Assembly (NCBI RefSeq): GCF_016765655.2
Contig: NZ_CP086106.1
Location: 186,001-250,000, forward strand
Origin: Skermanella mucosa
GTDB taxonomy: Bacteria; Pseudomonadota; Alphaproteobacteria; Azospirillales; Azospirillaceae
Direction: 5' to 3'
DNA length: 64,000 nt
The position numbers were made by a program, and so were the translations under genes. Below, piece by piece: positions 7,522 through 18,377 of this stretch. The notes under the pieces were generated by a model that had not been told where the DNA came from, made no database searches, and worked only from the letters and a program-made list of their open reading frames with translations. Within the stretch, counting starts at the first letter, position 1. Each line of letters opens with the position of its first letter.

Positions 7522-8793
7522 TCATGCATCCTCGGCCAGCCGCAGACCGGCAAACATCCAGCGCTGGTGCGGATAGAAGAAGTTCCGGTAGGTGGCGCGC
7601 ACATGCTCATCCGGTGTTACGCAACATCCTCCGCGTAGGACATATTGATTCGCCATAAACTTGCCGTTGTACTCGCCCACGGCACCCTTTGCTGGGCGGA
7701 AACCGGGATAGGAAGAGTAAGCGCTCGCCGTCCATTCCCAGACATCACCGAACATTTGAACGGGCTGCATTTCGGTGGTGAGTTTCGCCTGAACGGAACG
7801 CAGCAGACCACTTCCCAGCATGTTACCCCGCACCGGCAATCCGCGTGCGGCATTCTCCCATTCGAACTCGGTGGGCAGTCGTTTGCCAGCCCAGCGGGCA
7901 AAAGCGTCGGCCTCGTAGTAGCTGACGTGACAGACCGGAGTCTCGTCGTCGATCGGGATCTCGCCCATGAGCGTGAATTGAACCCAGCCACCGTCGCGCC
8001 GCCGCCAGTAACCTGGCGCCTCCCACTGCTGAGCATTTACGGTCGCCCAGCCGTCTGCAAGCCACAGTGTCGGCGTCCGGTAGCCCCCATCCTCAATAAA
8101 AGCCTGCCAGTCACCATTGGTTACCGGCCGCGAGAACACCCGGTGTGAGTGCAGCAGCGTCTCGTGAAAGGGACCCTCATTGTCGAAGGCGAAGCCCTGC
8201 CCCTCATGACCGATGCCGACAATTCCACCGTTGAAGCCAATCCAGCACCCCTCCTCCTTGGTCGTGGCTGGCGCGGGGCGGAATGAACGGTAGGCCGGGG
8301 CTGTCGGATTACAGGAGAAGAGGTGTAACAGATCCATGAGAATCAGCTCCTGGTGCTGCTCCTCATGGACAAGGCCGAGAGTGATGAGTGGTGTCAGCTT
8401 TTCGTCCGCTCCCTCCAGGAGGACGTGCATGGCGGTATCTACATGCCGGCGGTAGGCGAAGACTTCGGCACTGCCTGGCCGGGTCAGCAATCCTCGGGCG
8501 GGCCTCGGGTGACGCGCGCCGACTGTGTCATAATAGGAGTTGAAAAGGTAACTAAAGGATGAGTTGAAAGGCTGGTAGGACGGCAAGTGGGGCATGAGCA
8601 GGAAGGTTTCAAAAAACCAGGTTGTGTGCGCCAGATGCCACTTGACTGGACTCGTATCCGGCATCGACTGGACGACCTGGTCCTCCGGTGATAGTCCACG
8701 CGTGAGATCGATCGTGGCATCGCGGATGCGGATATAGCGCTCAAGTGACGTTGCCGCTTCGCACTGGGCTGCGATCCCCACCGTGTCCATCAT
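7522..8793 (-). CDS. egtB: Ergothioneine biosynthesis protein EgtB (iron-dependent sulfoxide synthase)
   Basis: A 423-residue protein with an N-terminal DinB-like helical domain carrying HLAHTTWFFE (about 54-63) and HEEQHQELILMD (about 145-156), which supply the iron-binding histidines. A C-terminal formylglycine-enzyme-like domain (about 190-420) ends in FYPHQRWMFAGLRLAEDA. EgtB joins hercynine and a thiol substrate through an oxygen-dependent C-S bond. The length is normal and GGAGG stands eight bases before the ATG. egtD follows with overlapping start and stop codons but is destroyed by an IS. A GTAACA operator lies about 330 bp upstream. Without EgtD elsewhere this enzyme lacks its substrate. 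Confidence 0.9.
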   Translation of the reverse strand: MMDTVGIAAQCEAATSLERYIRIRDATIDLTRGLSPEDQVVQSMPDTSPVKWHLAHTTWFFETFLLMPHLPSYQPFNSSFSYLFNSYYDTVGARHPRPARGLLTRPGSAEVFAYRRHVDTAMHVLLEGADEKLTPLITLGLVHEEQHQELILMDLLHLFSCNPTAPAYRSFRPAPATTKEEGCWIGFNGGIVGIGHEGQGFAFDNEGPFHETLLHSHRVFSRPVTNGDWQAFIEDGGYRTPTLWLADGWATVNAQQWEAPGYWRRRDGGWVQFTLMGEIPIDDETPVCHVSYYEADAFARWAGKRLPTEFEWENAARGLPVRGNMLGSGLLRSVQAKLTTEMQPVQMFGDVWEWTASAYSSYPGFRPAKGAVGEYNGKFMANQYVLRGGCCVTPDEHVRATYRNFFYPHQRWMFAGLRLAEDA

Positions 8794-9200
8794 TCTGTTA
8801 ATCCTCCACCCGGGAAATCTGCAAAAGCTGCCTCAGCCACGATCCTTCCATCAGAGGCGAGCCATCACACGATGGTGCGTCATCAAAGTCGGGCGATGAC
8901 TCCTATCCACCTCTTTCGAGGAGGCGCATTCGACGGAGCAGGGTGTCTGACGAGATATGCAGCTATCAAGTTGTATAGAGTTTTGCGCGGTTATTCGCGC
9001 AGATCCAGCGGCAACCAAAGCGGCTCTGGAGTTGCAGCAGCATGTTCATGACGGCTTCCTGAGGTTCGTGTCTTCCAAACACGCATCATCGTTCAGCCGT
9101 TTCGCGAGAGAGCTCACTTGTAACACTTCGTAACAGGCTGAAATTCTTTGCAGCAAAAGCGGCTGCATCAGAGCGCTCATCCAGGTGTTATCCAGATGTC
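8794..9200. other. Divergent intergenic region between egtB and the two-component system
   Basis: About 400 bp with no gene. It carries the second copy of the conserved block (about 9025-9200) including the GTAACA operator at 9120. On the minus strand the block again shows an AGGAAGCCGTC ribosome-like site before ATGAACATG, giving a possible 27-residue peptide (MNMLLQLQSRFGC...). Confidence 0.5.
9120..9135 (+). promoter_or_regulatory. GTAACA direct-repeat operator, copy 2 (response regulator promoter)
   Basis: GTAACACTTCGTAACA, identical to the copy at 4462, ends 65 bases before the response-regulator start codon. This position suits autoregulation by the OmpR-type regulator it precedes. That link is an inference. 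Confidence 0.65.
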
Positions 9201-9926
9201 ATGGAAACCACAGCCCACATCCTCATTGTCGACGACCATCAGGAAATCCGGGATCTGCTCGGCCGCTTCCTGGAGCGACATGGATTTCGATCGACCGTCT
9301 GTCGGGATGGAGCCGAGATGCGGCGCGCACTCGAGGCCACCCGTTTCGACCTCATCGTACTTGATCTGATGCTACCCGGTGACGACGGGCTCAAGCTCTG
9401 CCGCGAACTTCGATCGCCCGAGGCCGGGAACCCCGACATCCCCGTCATCATGCTAACGGCGATGGGCGAGGAAACTGACCGGATTGTCGGCCTGGAAGTG
9501 GGAGCCGACGACTACCTCCCGAAGCCATTCAACCCCCGAGAACTCCTCGCCCGCATCAGGGCTGTTCTACGCCGCACGGCCGGCCCTCATTCCGGTATCG
9601 TCAAGGCACCACATGAGTACCGGTTTTCCGGATGGGTTCTGGACCTCGTCCGGCGGGAGCTGACATCCCCACCCGGAGCCCTGGTCGCCCTCACGGGCGC
9701 CGAGTACGACCTTCTTCTCGCTTTTCTGGAGCGACCAGGCCAGGTGCTGAGCCGCGACCAGCTGCTGGAACTCGCGCGAAACCGCATCCACGGCTACGGC
9801 AGGAGCGTCGATGTCCAGGTCAGCCGTCTCAGGCATAAGATGGGTGACGACACATCCCTCAGCCCGCTCATCAAAACCATACGGGGATCCGGCTATGTCC
9901 TCACCGCGGATGTCGAGCGGGCATGA
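9201..9926 (+). CDS. OmpR/PhoB-family response regulator
   Basis: A 241-residue protein with an N-terminal receiver domain (acidic pair DDH near residue 12, phospho-acceptor Asp in DLIVLDLMLPGDDG, conserved Lys in DYLPKPF) and a C-terminal winged-helix DNA-binding domain (GAEYDLLLAFLERPGQVLSR to IKTIRGSGYVL). It forms a two-gene operon with the histidine kinase, whose ATG overlaps its stop (ATGA). The signal is unknown; copper or envelope stress is inferred from the neighbourhood. The GTAACA direct repeats at 4462, 9120, 20557 and 26628 are the best candidate binding sites. Confidence 0.9.
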   Translation: METTAHILIVDDHQEIRDLLGRFLERHGFRSTVCRDGAEMRRALEATRFDLIVLDLMLPGDDGLKLCRELRSPEAGNPDIPVIMLTAMGEETDRIVGLEVGADDYLPKPFNPRELLARIRAVLRRTAGPHSGIVKAPHEYRFSGWVLDLVRRELTSPPGALVALTGAEYDLLLAFLERPGQVLSRDQLLELARNRIHGYGRSVDVQVSRLRHKMGDDTSLSPLIKTIRGSGYVLTADVERA

Positions 9927-11272
9927 TGGCGAGGATGGTGGCGGCTCTGCGATCGCTGGTGCCGGACACTATCGTCGGCCGTGCCGTGGCAATCCTGCTG
10001 GTAGCACTGGCTCTGTCGCACCTGCTCAGCATGGGCTGGTACCAATCCTACCTGTCCTATCAGGCCGACCTGGTCGATGAACGGGTTGCGGCCGAGCGGA
10101 TTGCGGCGGTCAAACAGGCCGTCACGGCCCTGCCGCCCGAGGAGCGCGAGAGTGCCGCGCATTCCCTGTCCGGCCGCGGCCTCACCGCCCATTGGGGCGC
10201 CATTCCGTTGGTCGAGGAGGCGTCCGCCCGTGACGATCGACTCGATATGCTGGTGCGCCGCCTTCAGCAGTTGGTTCCCGAGATCGACGGCAACGGCCTT
10301 CGTGTCGCCTACGCGGCGAAGGGATACGGCGCCGACCATGTCCTGCTGGTATCGACAAGGCTGCCCGACGGAAGCTGGATCAACGCCCGGGCGACGGCAC
10401 TGAGCGCCCTAGACAGGCAGGATCGGCACTTCATCGTTCCGACCACGCTGATGTCGCTCGCCATCCTGGCCGTCTCCATCTATCTGGTGCGCGTCTGCAC
10501 CGCCGAGTTCAGGAGCATTGCCCGCGCGGCGCGACGACTCGGGGTTGATGTGACGGCGCCACCCCTGCCGGTCCATGGGCCGGAAGAGGTGCGGGAGGCT
10601 GCTACGGCGTTCAACGAAATGCAGGGCAGAATCCGCACCCTGGTAACGGATCGGACACAAATGCTTGCCGCCATCTCACACGATCTTCGCTCTCCCATCA
10701 CGACCATCCGGCTGCGCGCGGAGTTCATCGAGGAGGGCGAAGAGCGTGACCGCATCCTGGCCCAACTGGACCAGATGGAGGCTATGGTATCCGCCACGCT
10801 GTCCTTCCTCAGGGACGACGGAGGACGGGAGGAGACCAAGGTGGTCGATGTCAGCGCGCTGCTGGCGACCATCTGTGACGACCTGTCCGATGCGGGCCGT
10901 CCGGCATGCTTTCGGGGTCCCAGCGGGGCGACGATGAGATGCCGTCCGATTGGCCTGAAACGTGCTTTGGCGAACCTGATCGAGAACGCGGTCAAGTATG
11001 GCGCCTCCGCCACCGTGATTCTGGAGACTTCGCCGGGCCGTCTGGAGATCTCGATCGACGACGAGGGCCCAGGCATCCCCGACACCGAACTGGAGGCGGT
11101 GTTCAATCCATTCTACCGTCTTGAGGAGTCCCGCAATAGGGAGACGGGTGGTTTCGGTCTCGGCTTGACGGTGGCCCGGTCGGTCATCAGGGGGCACGGT
11201 GGCGATCTGGTCCTGGAGAACCGCCCGTCCGGCGGACTGCGCGCCTTGATTACGCTCCCATGGGTGTCCTGA
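9923..11272 (+). CDS. EnvZ-like sensor histidine kinase
   Basis: A 449-residue inner-membrane kinase: first membrane segment at about 18-40, a periplasmic sensor loop of about 130 residues without recognisable metal-binding motif, second segment at about 170-190, a HAMP linker, a HisKA domain with phospho-acceptor His in ISHDLRSP, and a HATPase domain with NLIENAVKYG, DEGPGIPDTELEAVFNPFYR and GFGLGLTVAR. Length and order are those of the EnvZ class. It overlaps the response-regulator stop by four bases. A palindromic terminator follows at 11321. The sensor loop lacks the Met/His clusters of CusS, so a copper ligand is not evident. Confidence 0.9.
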   Translation: MMARMVAALRSLVPDTIVGRAVAILLVALALSHLLSMGWYQSYLSYQADLVDERVAAERIAAVKQAVTALPPEERESAAHSLSGRGLTAHWGAIPLVEEASARDDRLDMLVRRLQQLVPEIDGNGLRVAYAAKGYGADHVLLVSTRLPDGSWINARATALSALDRQDRHFIVPTTLMSLAILAVSIYLVRVCTAEFRSIARAARRLGVDVTAPPLPVHGPEEVREAATAFNEMQGRIRTLVTDRTQMLAAISHDLRSPITTIRLRAEFIEEGEERDRILAQLDQMEAMVSATLSFLRDDGGREETKVVDVSALLATICDDLSDAGRPACFRGPSGATMRCRPIGLKRALANLIENAVKYGASATVILETSPGRLEISIDDEGPGIPDTELEAVFNPFYRLEESRNRETGGFGLGLTVARSVIRGHGGDLVLENRPSGGLRALITLPWVS

Positions 11273-11320
11273 CCCTTCCGGAGGCAGGTCCTCGAGCGCA
11301 GCATGCAAACTAAACTGCTC

Positions 11321-11348
11321 CCTTGATCATGATCAAGGTGGTTTTTCC
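11321..11348 (+). terminator. Probable intrinsic terminator after the two-component operon
   Basis: CCTTGATCATGATCAAGG (11321-11338) is a perfect 18-bp palindrome followed at once by TGGTTTTT. It begins about 48 bases after the kinase stop codon. The hairpin has essentially no loop, so it would fold with a few central bases unpaired. Confidence 0.55.
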
Positions 11349-11445
11349 GGACCCTCCCCATGTTGCCGATGCCGGCCCGTCCTATCAGCCTGACAGAGCA
11401 GTTGGTGTCTGCTCAATGGCATCATTACGAAGCGGGGATGAAAAT

Positions 11446-11700
11446 ATGGCCATGCGGCGCAGGTCGGAAGTTACGCTCAAGACAGTGGTGATCAGCCTAC
11501 TGGCACTGGTGACGTTGCTCGTCTACGCTGTCCCGAGTTACGCCGGCTTACTGCCCGACGACTGTTGGATTGCGCTCAACGAGCAGGTAGTAGTCACGAC
11601 AACCACCGGAACCGTTGATAGCCGTGACTATAGGCTTCTGCGCCTGACCGGGCGGGAAAAAGCCGTGCGATCATTCACAGATCATCCCTGTGCTAGTTGA
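11446..11700 (+). CDS. Small secreted hypothetical protein, probably truncated by IS relic
   Basis: The reading from ATG 11446 begins MAMRRRSEVTLKT and has a clear signal peptide (hydrophobic core ISLLALVTLLVYAV, cleavage near SYAG). A short mature part of about 50 residues with one internal and one terminal Cys follows. The reading ends exactly where homology to the IS3-family relic starts (about 11695), so the natural C-terminus has probably been lost. No family recognised. Confidence 0.45.
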   Translation: MAMRRRSEVTLKTVVISLLALVTLLVYAVPSYAGLLPDDCWIALNEQVVVTTTTGTVDSRDYRLLRLTGREKAVRSFTDHPCAS

Positions 11701-12116
11701 AGAAGCAGGCGATCTGGGGCCAGATCTTCTGCACCGCCGCAGAAGTCAAAGCGGCTTTCTGCGATTTCGTCGCCCGCTACAACGCTGACTCGCGAATGGA
11801 GCAACTGGACTATCTCATCCCGCTCGACTACCGGAACCGCCATCTCCGGCCGGAAAGCCTTGCCGCGTGATCCATCCCAATGCCCGATCGAGGGCCGAAC
11901 ATCCCGCCGTCCCGCCCTGCCGAGCGGCAGGCCACCGCGCGCAGGGCCAGTCAAGCAGGGCTGAAGAAGCATTGGCACCGTGAGCCATGCTCGACAGCGA
12001 CTTGCGCCTGACCAGACCGAGCACGGCGGCATCCTTCCTTCAGGTCGGAAGTCCACAACCCGGACCAAATACCCTGTAACCTTTCTCCGATGTCCAATCT
12101 GTTGGTGGCGGTACAA
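11700..12116 (+). mobile_element. Decayed 3' end of an IS3-family element
   Basis: The stretch matches the last 170 bases of orfB and the whole 3' untranslated end of the element at 5971-7490, with scattered substitutions, and ends in the same right terminus (GGTGGCGGTACA). The encoded tail CDFVARYNADSRMEQLDYL parallels SDFVARYNAAWRLERLGYL of the intact copy. The left part of the element is missing, so it cannot move by itself. Confidence 0.7.
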
Positions 12117-12150
12117 CTTGTCTACCCTCATCTCGGCATCCGCCCTAACT

Positions 12151-12351
12151 TCAAGCAGCGACCTTAACCGAAAACCCGGCATTCTCAATGGCCTGCCGCA
12201 CGGCCTGCTCATCCGGATTGCCCTCGACAATTATCTCGCCGGCCTTTAGGTCCACCAAGGCCCGCTCTACAGAAGGGATCGCTTCAACAGCTCTCGTAAC
12301 GGACTTGGCGCATCCACCGCAAGCCATTCCATCAACTCTCAGCTTCAGCAT
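12151..12351 (-). CDS. copZ: CopZ-like HMA metallochaperone, copy 2
   Basis: A 66-residue single HMA domain with the metal site MACGGC and the same overall sequence as the copy at 1004-1204 (shared SVERALVDLKAGE and AVRQAIE segments). AAGGAGAG stands before ATG 12351. Unlike copy 1 it has its own CueR-type promoter at 12381-12411, so it should respond directly to cytoplasmic copper. Its function is presumed to be Cu(I) delivery to CopA or sequestration. The gene sits alone between an IS relic and the manganese catalase. Confidence 0.8.
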   Translation of the reverse strand: MLKLRVDGMACGGCAKSVTRAVEAIPSVERALVDLKAGEIIVEGNPDEQAVRQAIENAGFSVKVAA

Positions 12352-12380
12352 GATACTCTCCTTGTTACTATGATCCGCCA

Positions 12381-12411
12381 AATACAAAGCTTCCAGTAGC
12401 TGGAAGGTCAA
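12381..12411 (-). promoter_or_regulatory. CueR/MerR-type promoter of second copZ
   Basis: On the minus strand, -35 TTGACC (12406-12411), a 19-bp spacer holding a CCTTCCAGC/GCTGGAAG-like dyad, and -10 TGTATT (12381-12386). It is nearly the same architecture and dyad as the copA promoter at 324-354. The start codon of copZ copy 2 lies 30 bases downstream. Confidence 0.75.
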
Positions 12412-12715
12412 GGCTATTTCGGAATCCGCTGAGGCTTTTTCGTGATTACACCGCCCTTGATGCTCCAGGGCTGGCGTTGGTGAACGGAAGCAAAGGAACC
12501 AAGCCGCGGTGGCGTAGAGAGCAGGCTTGACGAAAGTAGAAGGTTGATTGCGAACCGGCCTAATTCCTGGGTCTAGGCTTGGCTTTCTGGTCAGCATCGC
12601 CAGACTGCACTACCGTAATGCGGTGCACTTTTGGATAATACCCGTTCCCCGGAGCAAGGAGGTGGAGCGGTCCCGGAACAGGTAAGCCCTTCTCCGGGAG
12701 CGTTCCACATCCCTG
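12412..12715. other. Intergenic region between copZ copy 2 and Mn-catalase
   Basis: About 300 bp downstream of the catalase pseudogene and upstream of the copZ promoter. I see no credible gene, IS end or hairpin in it. Confidence 0.4.
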
Positions 12716-13689
12716 TTAGCGGTCGGGGACATTGAGCGGGGCATCCAACTTATCCTGCGGATAGGTCGACCATTGAGTCGGCCCAGGGGGCGTGACGGCC
12801 TTGATTTCCCCGCTCCGCATCTGGCTGAGTTCAGTCTCGATCTTCCGGGCTTCCTCCATGGTCCGGGTGGTACCCTCTGGCTGGTGGTCGAGTTCGCCGC
12901 GTGTCTCGACGACGTGCCTATGCGGATCGTCGACGTAAGTCCACTGCTCGCCCGGCTGCCACGGCCCCTGGCCCTCGTTCCATGGCCCGCGGGCGTCAGC
13001 TCCGTTGGACATGTTGAAGTAAGTATGCGTATGCTTCGGATTGCCCTGGCGGACGCCTGGTGGGAAATTGGGCTGGATCGTCTCCAAGGCGGCGTTGAAC
13101 ACTGGAAGTGGGCAATCTCCCGCGTCATCAAGAAACTGAGGGTTTCCTTGACGTAGGCATCGTCGGTGAACTTCATCAGATACTCGTAGACGATTTTGGC
13201 TCGGCTTTCCGCGGCCATGTCCGAGCGCAAGTCGACCGTGAGATCACCGTTGGCGTTCACATAGGCGGCTGTCCAGGGAATACCCTGGCTGTTTGTCAAT
13301 TCAGGGCCACCACCAGTCAGCGCCCCAAATTGCGGGTTCATGAGCGCCTCGTGTATAAGTTCCTCCTTGGCAGCCTTGCCATCCATCATTTTCATGATCG
13401 GATTTTCATCAGCGATGTCCTTGATCTCGCCGTGCACGCCACTCAGTAGCATCGTGATTGTGGCGCCGACGATCTCGAGGTGGCTCAACTCCTCGGTCGC
13501 GACATCCATTAACAGGTCGTATTTGTCCGGATAGGGACGGCGGGCCGCGAATGCCTGCACGAAATACTGCATCGCGGCTTTAAGTTCTCCGTTGCCACCG
13601 CCGAACTGCTCCAGAAGAAGAGCGGCAAACCTCGGGTCCGGCTCCGATACTCGGGCGTTGAACTGCAACTCCTTAGCATGTCGGAACAT
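12716..13689 (-). pseudogene. Manganese catalase with a one-base frameshift
   Basis: Starting at ATG 13689 (AAGGAA ribosome site), the protein MFRHAKELQFNARVSEPDPR continues through the dimanganese-binding helices (ATEELSHLEIVGATI, AAKEELIHEALMN, MTREIAHFQ). It then loses frame. The neighbouring frame carries on seamlessly with MFNAALETIQPNFPPGVRQG and ends NVPDR at 12716. Inserting one base near 13101 (restoring CAG ATG TTC) rejoins both into a full-length manganese catalase of about 320 residues, which would break down hydrogen peroxide without heme. As read, only a truncated and probably inactive protein is made. A sequencing error cannot be excluded. Confidence 0.85.
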
Positions 13690-14686
13690 GGTGCATTCCT
13701 TTCCAGCTCTATGATGGCCTCATCTGCCGATGGGGCCGGAAGGCGGTCCGCGGCTTACCATTTGGTTGAAGGCTCGGACTCTCCAACCCGGGTGACCTGG
13801 ACCAACTTGACGGGAAACAGCGTCACGTACAAATGGCCCTACGGAGAAGCGCCTCCGCAGGGTCAGTGCTGATCAAGTGGCCATGCTCTGAAGTCCGGTC
13901 TTATGTATCAGCCGCCACCAGAGCAGGATGGAATACGAAGTATTGTGCCCTATCGTCGCGGCTTTCGGATAAGTCACTGACAAAAAAGAACATATAGCGA
14001 ACATAGTGCTTCCGCAGCGGCATGATCGCTGTAGACTCTGGGGATCGCCGAAGCCGGAGATTGCCCATGTCGCAGCACTTTCTCCTGAGCGCCGCCGCCC
14101 GGACCGTCAGCCTGAAGCAGATCCTGCGGATGGAGGAGGATGAGGCCTGGACGCTGTTCTGCACGATCCGCTGGCCGGAGACCGAGGGGGCGCCGGTGTG
14201 CCCGCACTGCGGCTGTCCGACCTGCTGGTCCTGTCCGCGGCCCAATGGGGCGCCGCGGTTCCGCTGCTCGGCCTGCCGGCGCGACTTCAGCCCGACGTCG
14301 GGCACCCTGTTCGCCTTCCACAAGCTGGAGATCCGCGATTACCTGGCGGCGGTCGTGATCTTCTGCGACGAGGTCAAGGGCAAGGCAGCACTCGCGCTGT
14401 CGCGCGACCTCGACGTCCAATACAAGACAGCCTTCGTGCTGGCCCACAAGATCCGCGAAGCGATGGCCTCGGAGGTCAAGGACCTGCGGCTTGGTGGCGC
14501 CGGGCGGCACGTCGAGATCGACGGCTGCTACGTCGGCGGCCACGTCCTGTAGCGCGACAATCTGGATGAGAAGCGAGCGACAATCTGGATGAGAAACAGC
14601 GGTCGCAGTGGAAGCATGATTGCCGCTGTTTACAGGAAGAGCAAGAGCGTGGTTGAGGTTTTGGCCTGATTGACGCGGCGCGACAA

Positions 14687-17046
<2,360 letters not shown>

Positions 17047-17735
17047 TCAGACCATCGCGACCGCCAGACGGCGTGATCCGATCAAGGATCACACCGTCGC
17101 CAGCGCCGTGCCTCCGATCGGGCTACGCCCTCACTCCGGCACGGCGCTGGCGACACTTTCTCATCCAGATTGACGCTCCGTTCTCACCTTGATTGTCGCG
17201 GGATAACGTCCGGCCCGCGAACCGCAAGGACGATCGCATAGACCGGCGTCTGGCGGAGAACCGGAGCGGCCGGCGCCAGGTCGTCGTGGTGATCCGGGAA
17301 CGCGCGCTGTCCGGCACCAGCCTGGGCGCCACCTTGCCCGCCGTGTTCGCCAGCGAGGATGCCGCCGCCAGCTTCATCAAGGCCAGGGTCGATCGCGCCT
17401 CGACGGTGCACGCCGACGAGTCTTCGGCCTGGAACGCCCTGCATGCCCGGTTCGACACCCGGCGGATCAACCACTCGGTCGAGTACGCCAACGACGAGGC
17501 CTGCACCAACCAGGCGGAGGCTTATTTCGCAAGACTTCGCCGGGGCGAGATGGGGCATCACCATCGCATCTCCGGCGTCTATCTGGTTCGCTACGCGCGG
17601 GAGGCTTCCTGGAAGGAAGATCACCGGCGCGACCGCAACGGCCTGCAAGTGCGCACCGTCCTCGTGCTGGTCACCCGCACCGGTCCGTCTGTCGATTTCT
17701 GCGGCTATTGGCAACGCAGCCGCCCCGCCGCCTGA

Positions 17736-18167
17736 TCACTCGCGCACCTGCCAGCTGACCAGGACACCGTCCTGGATCCGCTCCACCAGATCGGCGGCCT
17801 GCCGGTTCAGGGCATTGCTGACCAGCTTGCGCAGCAGCTCCGCCGTTCGGCCGTCCTGGGGATCGAGCCCCCGGCGCTCCATGATCTGCACGGTGATCTC
17901 GCGAACTGACAACGCCGCCGGCGCCGTTCGCAACACCTCGAGGAGCAACCGGGCCAGTTCGCCCGGCTTGAACCAGCTGTTGGGCCGGCGCACCGCCCTT
18001 GGAGGGATCGTTGCCGGCTCGAACTCGGGCGCGAACAGCCGCAAGACCGCGTCAACATGCAACAAATCGGCCCGGTGCTGGCCGATCCGCTTTTCCAGAT
18101 CGGCGATGCTGCCGGACAACTCGGCCCGCTTGTCCTTCAAAGCGGCAACGACATGCGGTTCGGCCAT
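17736..18167 (-). CDS. IS1595-associated accessory protein, copy 1
   Basis: A 143-residue protein that begins with a coiled-coil (ALKDKRAELSGSIADLEKR) and continues with a small helical, winged-helix-like domain (LARLLLEVLRTAP, LSVREITVQIMERRG). It is convergent with, and directly abuts, the transposase gene (stop codons adjacent at 17735/17736). The second IS copy encodes the same protein with a Met-to-Ile change. It could be a passenger or a transposition regulator; I know no function for it. Confidence 0.7.
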   Translation of the reverse strand: MAEPHVVAALKDKRAELSGSIADLEKRIGQHRADLLHVDAVLRLFAPEFEPATIPPRAVRRPNSWFKPGELARLLLEVLRTAPAALSVREITVQIMERRGLDPQDGRTAELLRKLVSNALNRQAADLVERIQDGVLVSWQVRE

Positions 18168-18377
18168 AACCCGTATCCTCTTGAAAAGATGGGGTTATGC
18201 TCCTCATGTCGGGGGTACTTTGCAAGCCGCTCTTGGTGGCGGCAGCTACATAAGACCGCTGAAGTCCGACTTGGCAAGCCTGCGCACAGCGTCGGCACGG
18301 TTCCGCGCACATTCTGCAATGCTCGTGCATCGACGCATGGCTGTCGCATTCCGTACCGCTCAGGCGACAAGCGACCG

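Larger units (their letters stand above)
5583..7525 (-). pseudogene. egtD: egtD (histidine N-alpha-methyltransferase) split and partly deleted by an IS3-family element
   Basis: EgtD trimethylates L-histidine to hercynine, the first step of ergothioneine synthesis. The C-terminal third is recognisable at 5583-5970 on the minus strand: AYNDSRGVTAAFN, FIHRAFYDER, RVEMHLESL, ETIHTEVSYKYT and WTDGEGLFSVQLL follow the family order. The first 11-12 codons (MMEKSSASNAA) remain at 7491-7525, where the ATG overlaps the egtB stop. Between them lies an IS3-family element, and about 190 residues including the SAM-binding part are missing altogether. The gene is therefore dead at this locus, not merely interrupted. 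Confidence 0.8.

Noticed and set aside
12151-12597. 148-residue version of the second HMA protein
   Set aside because: The extension crosses the CueR-type promoter; the 66-residue form has the ribosome site and matches copZ copy 1.
13678-13872. Plus-strand 64-residue frame ending in TYKWPYGEAPPQGQC
   Set aside because: It has no ribosome site, starts inside the catalase promoter and resembles no family; perhaps the tail of a lost gene, but not supportable.
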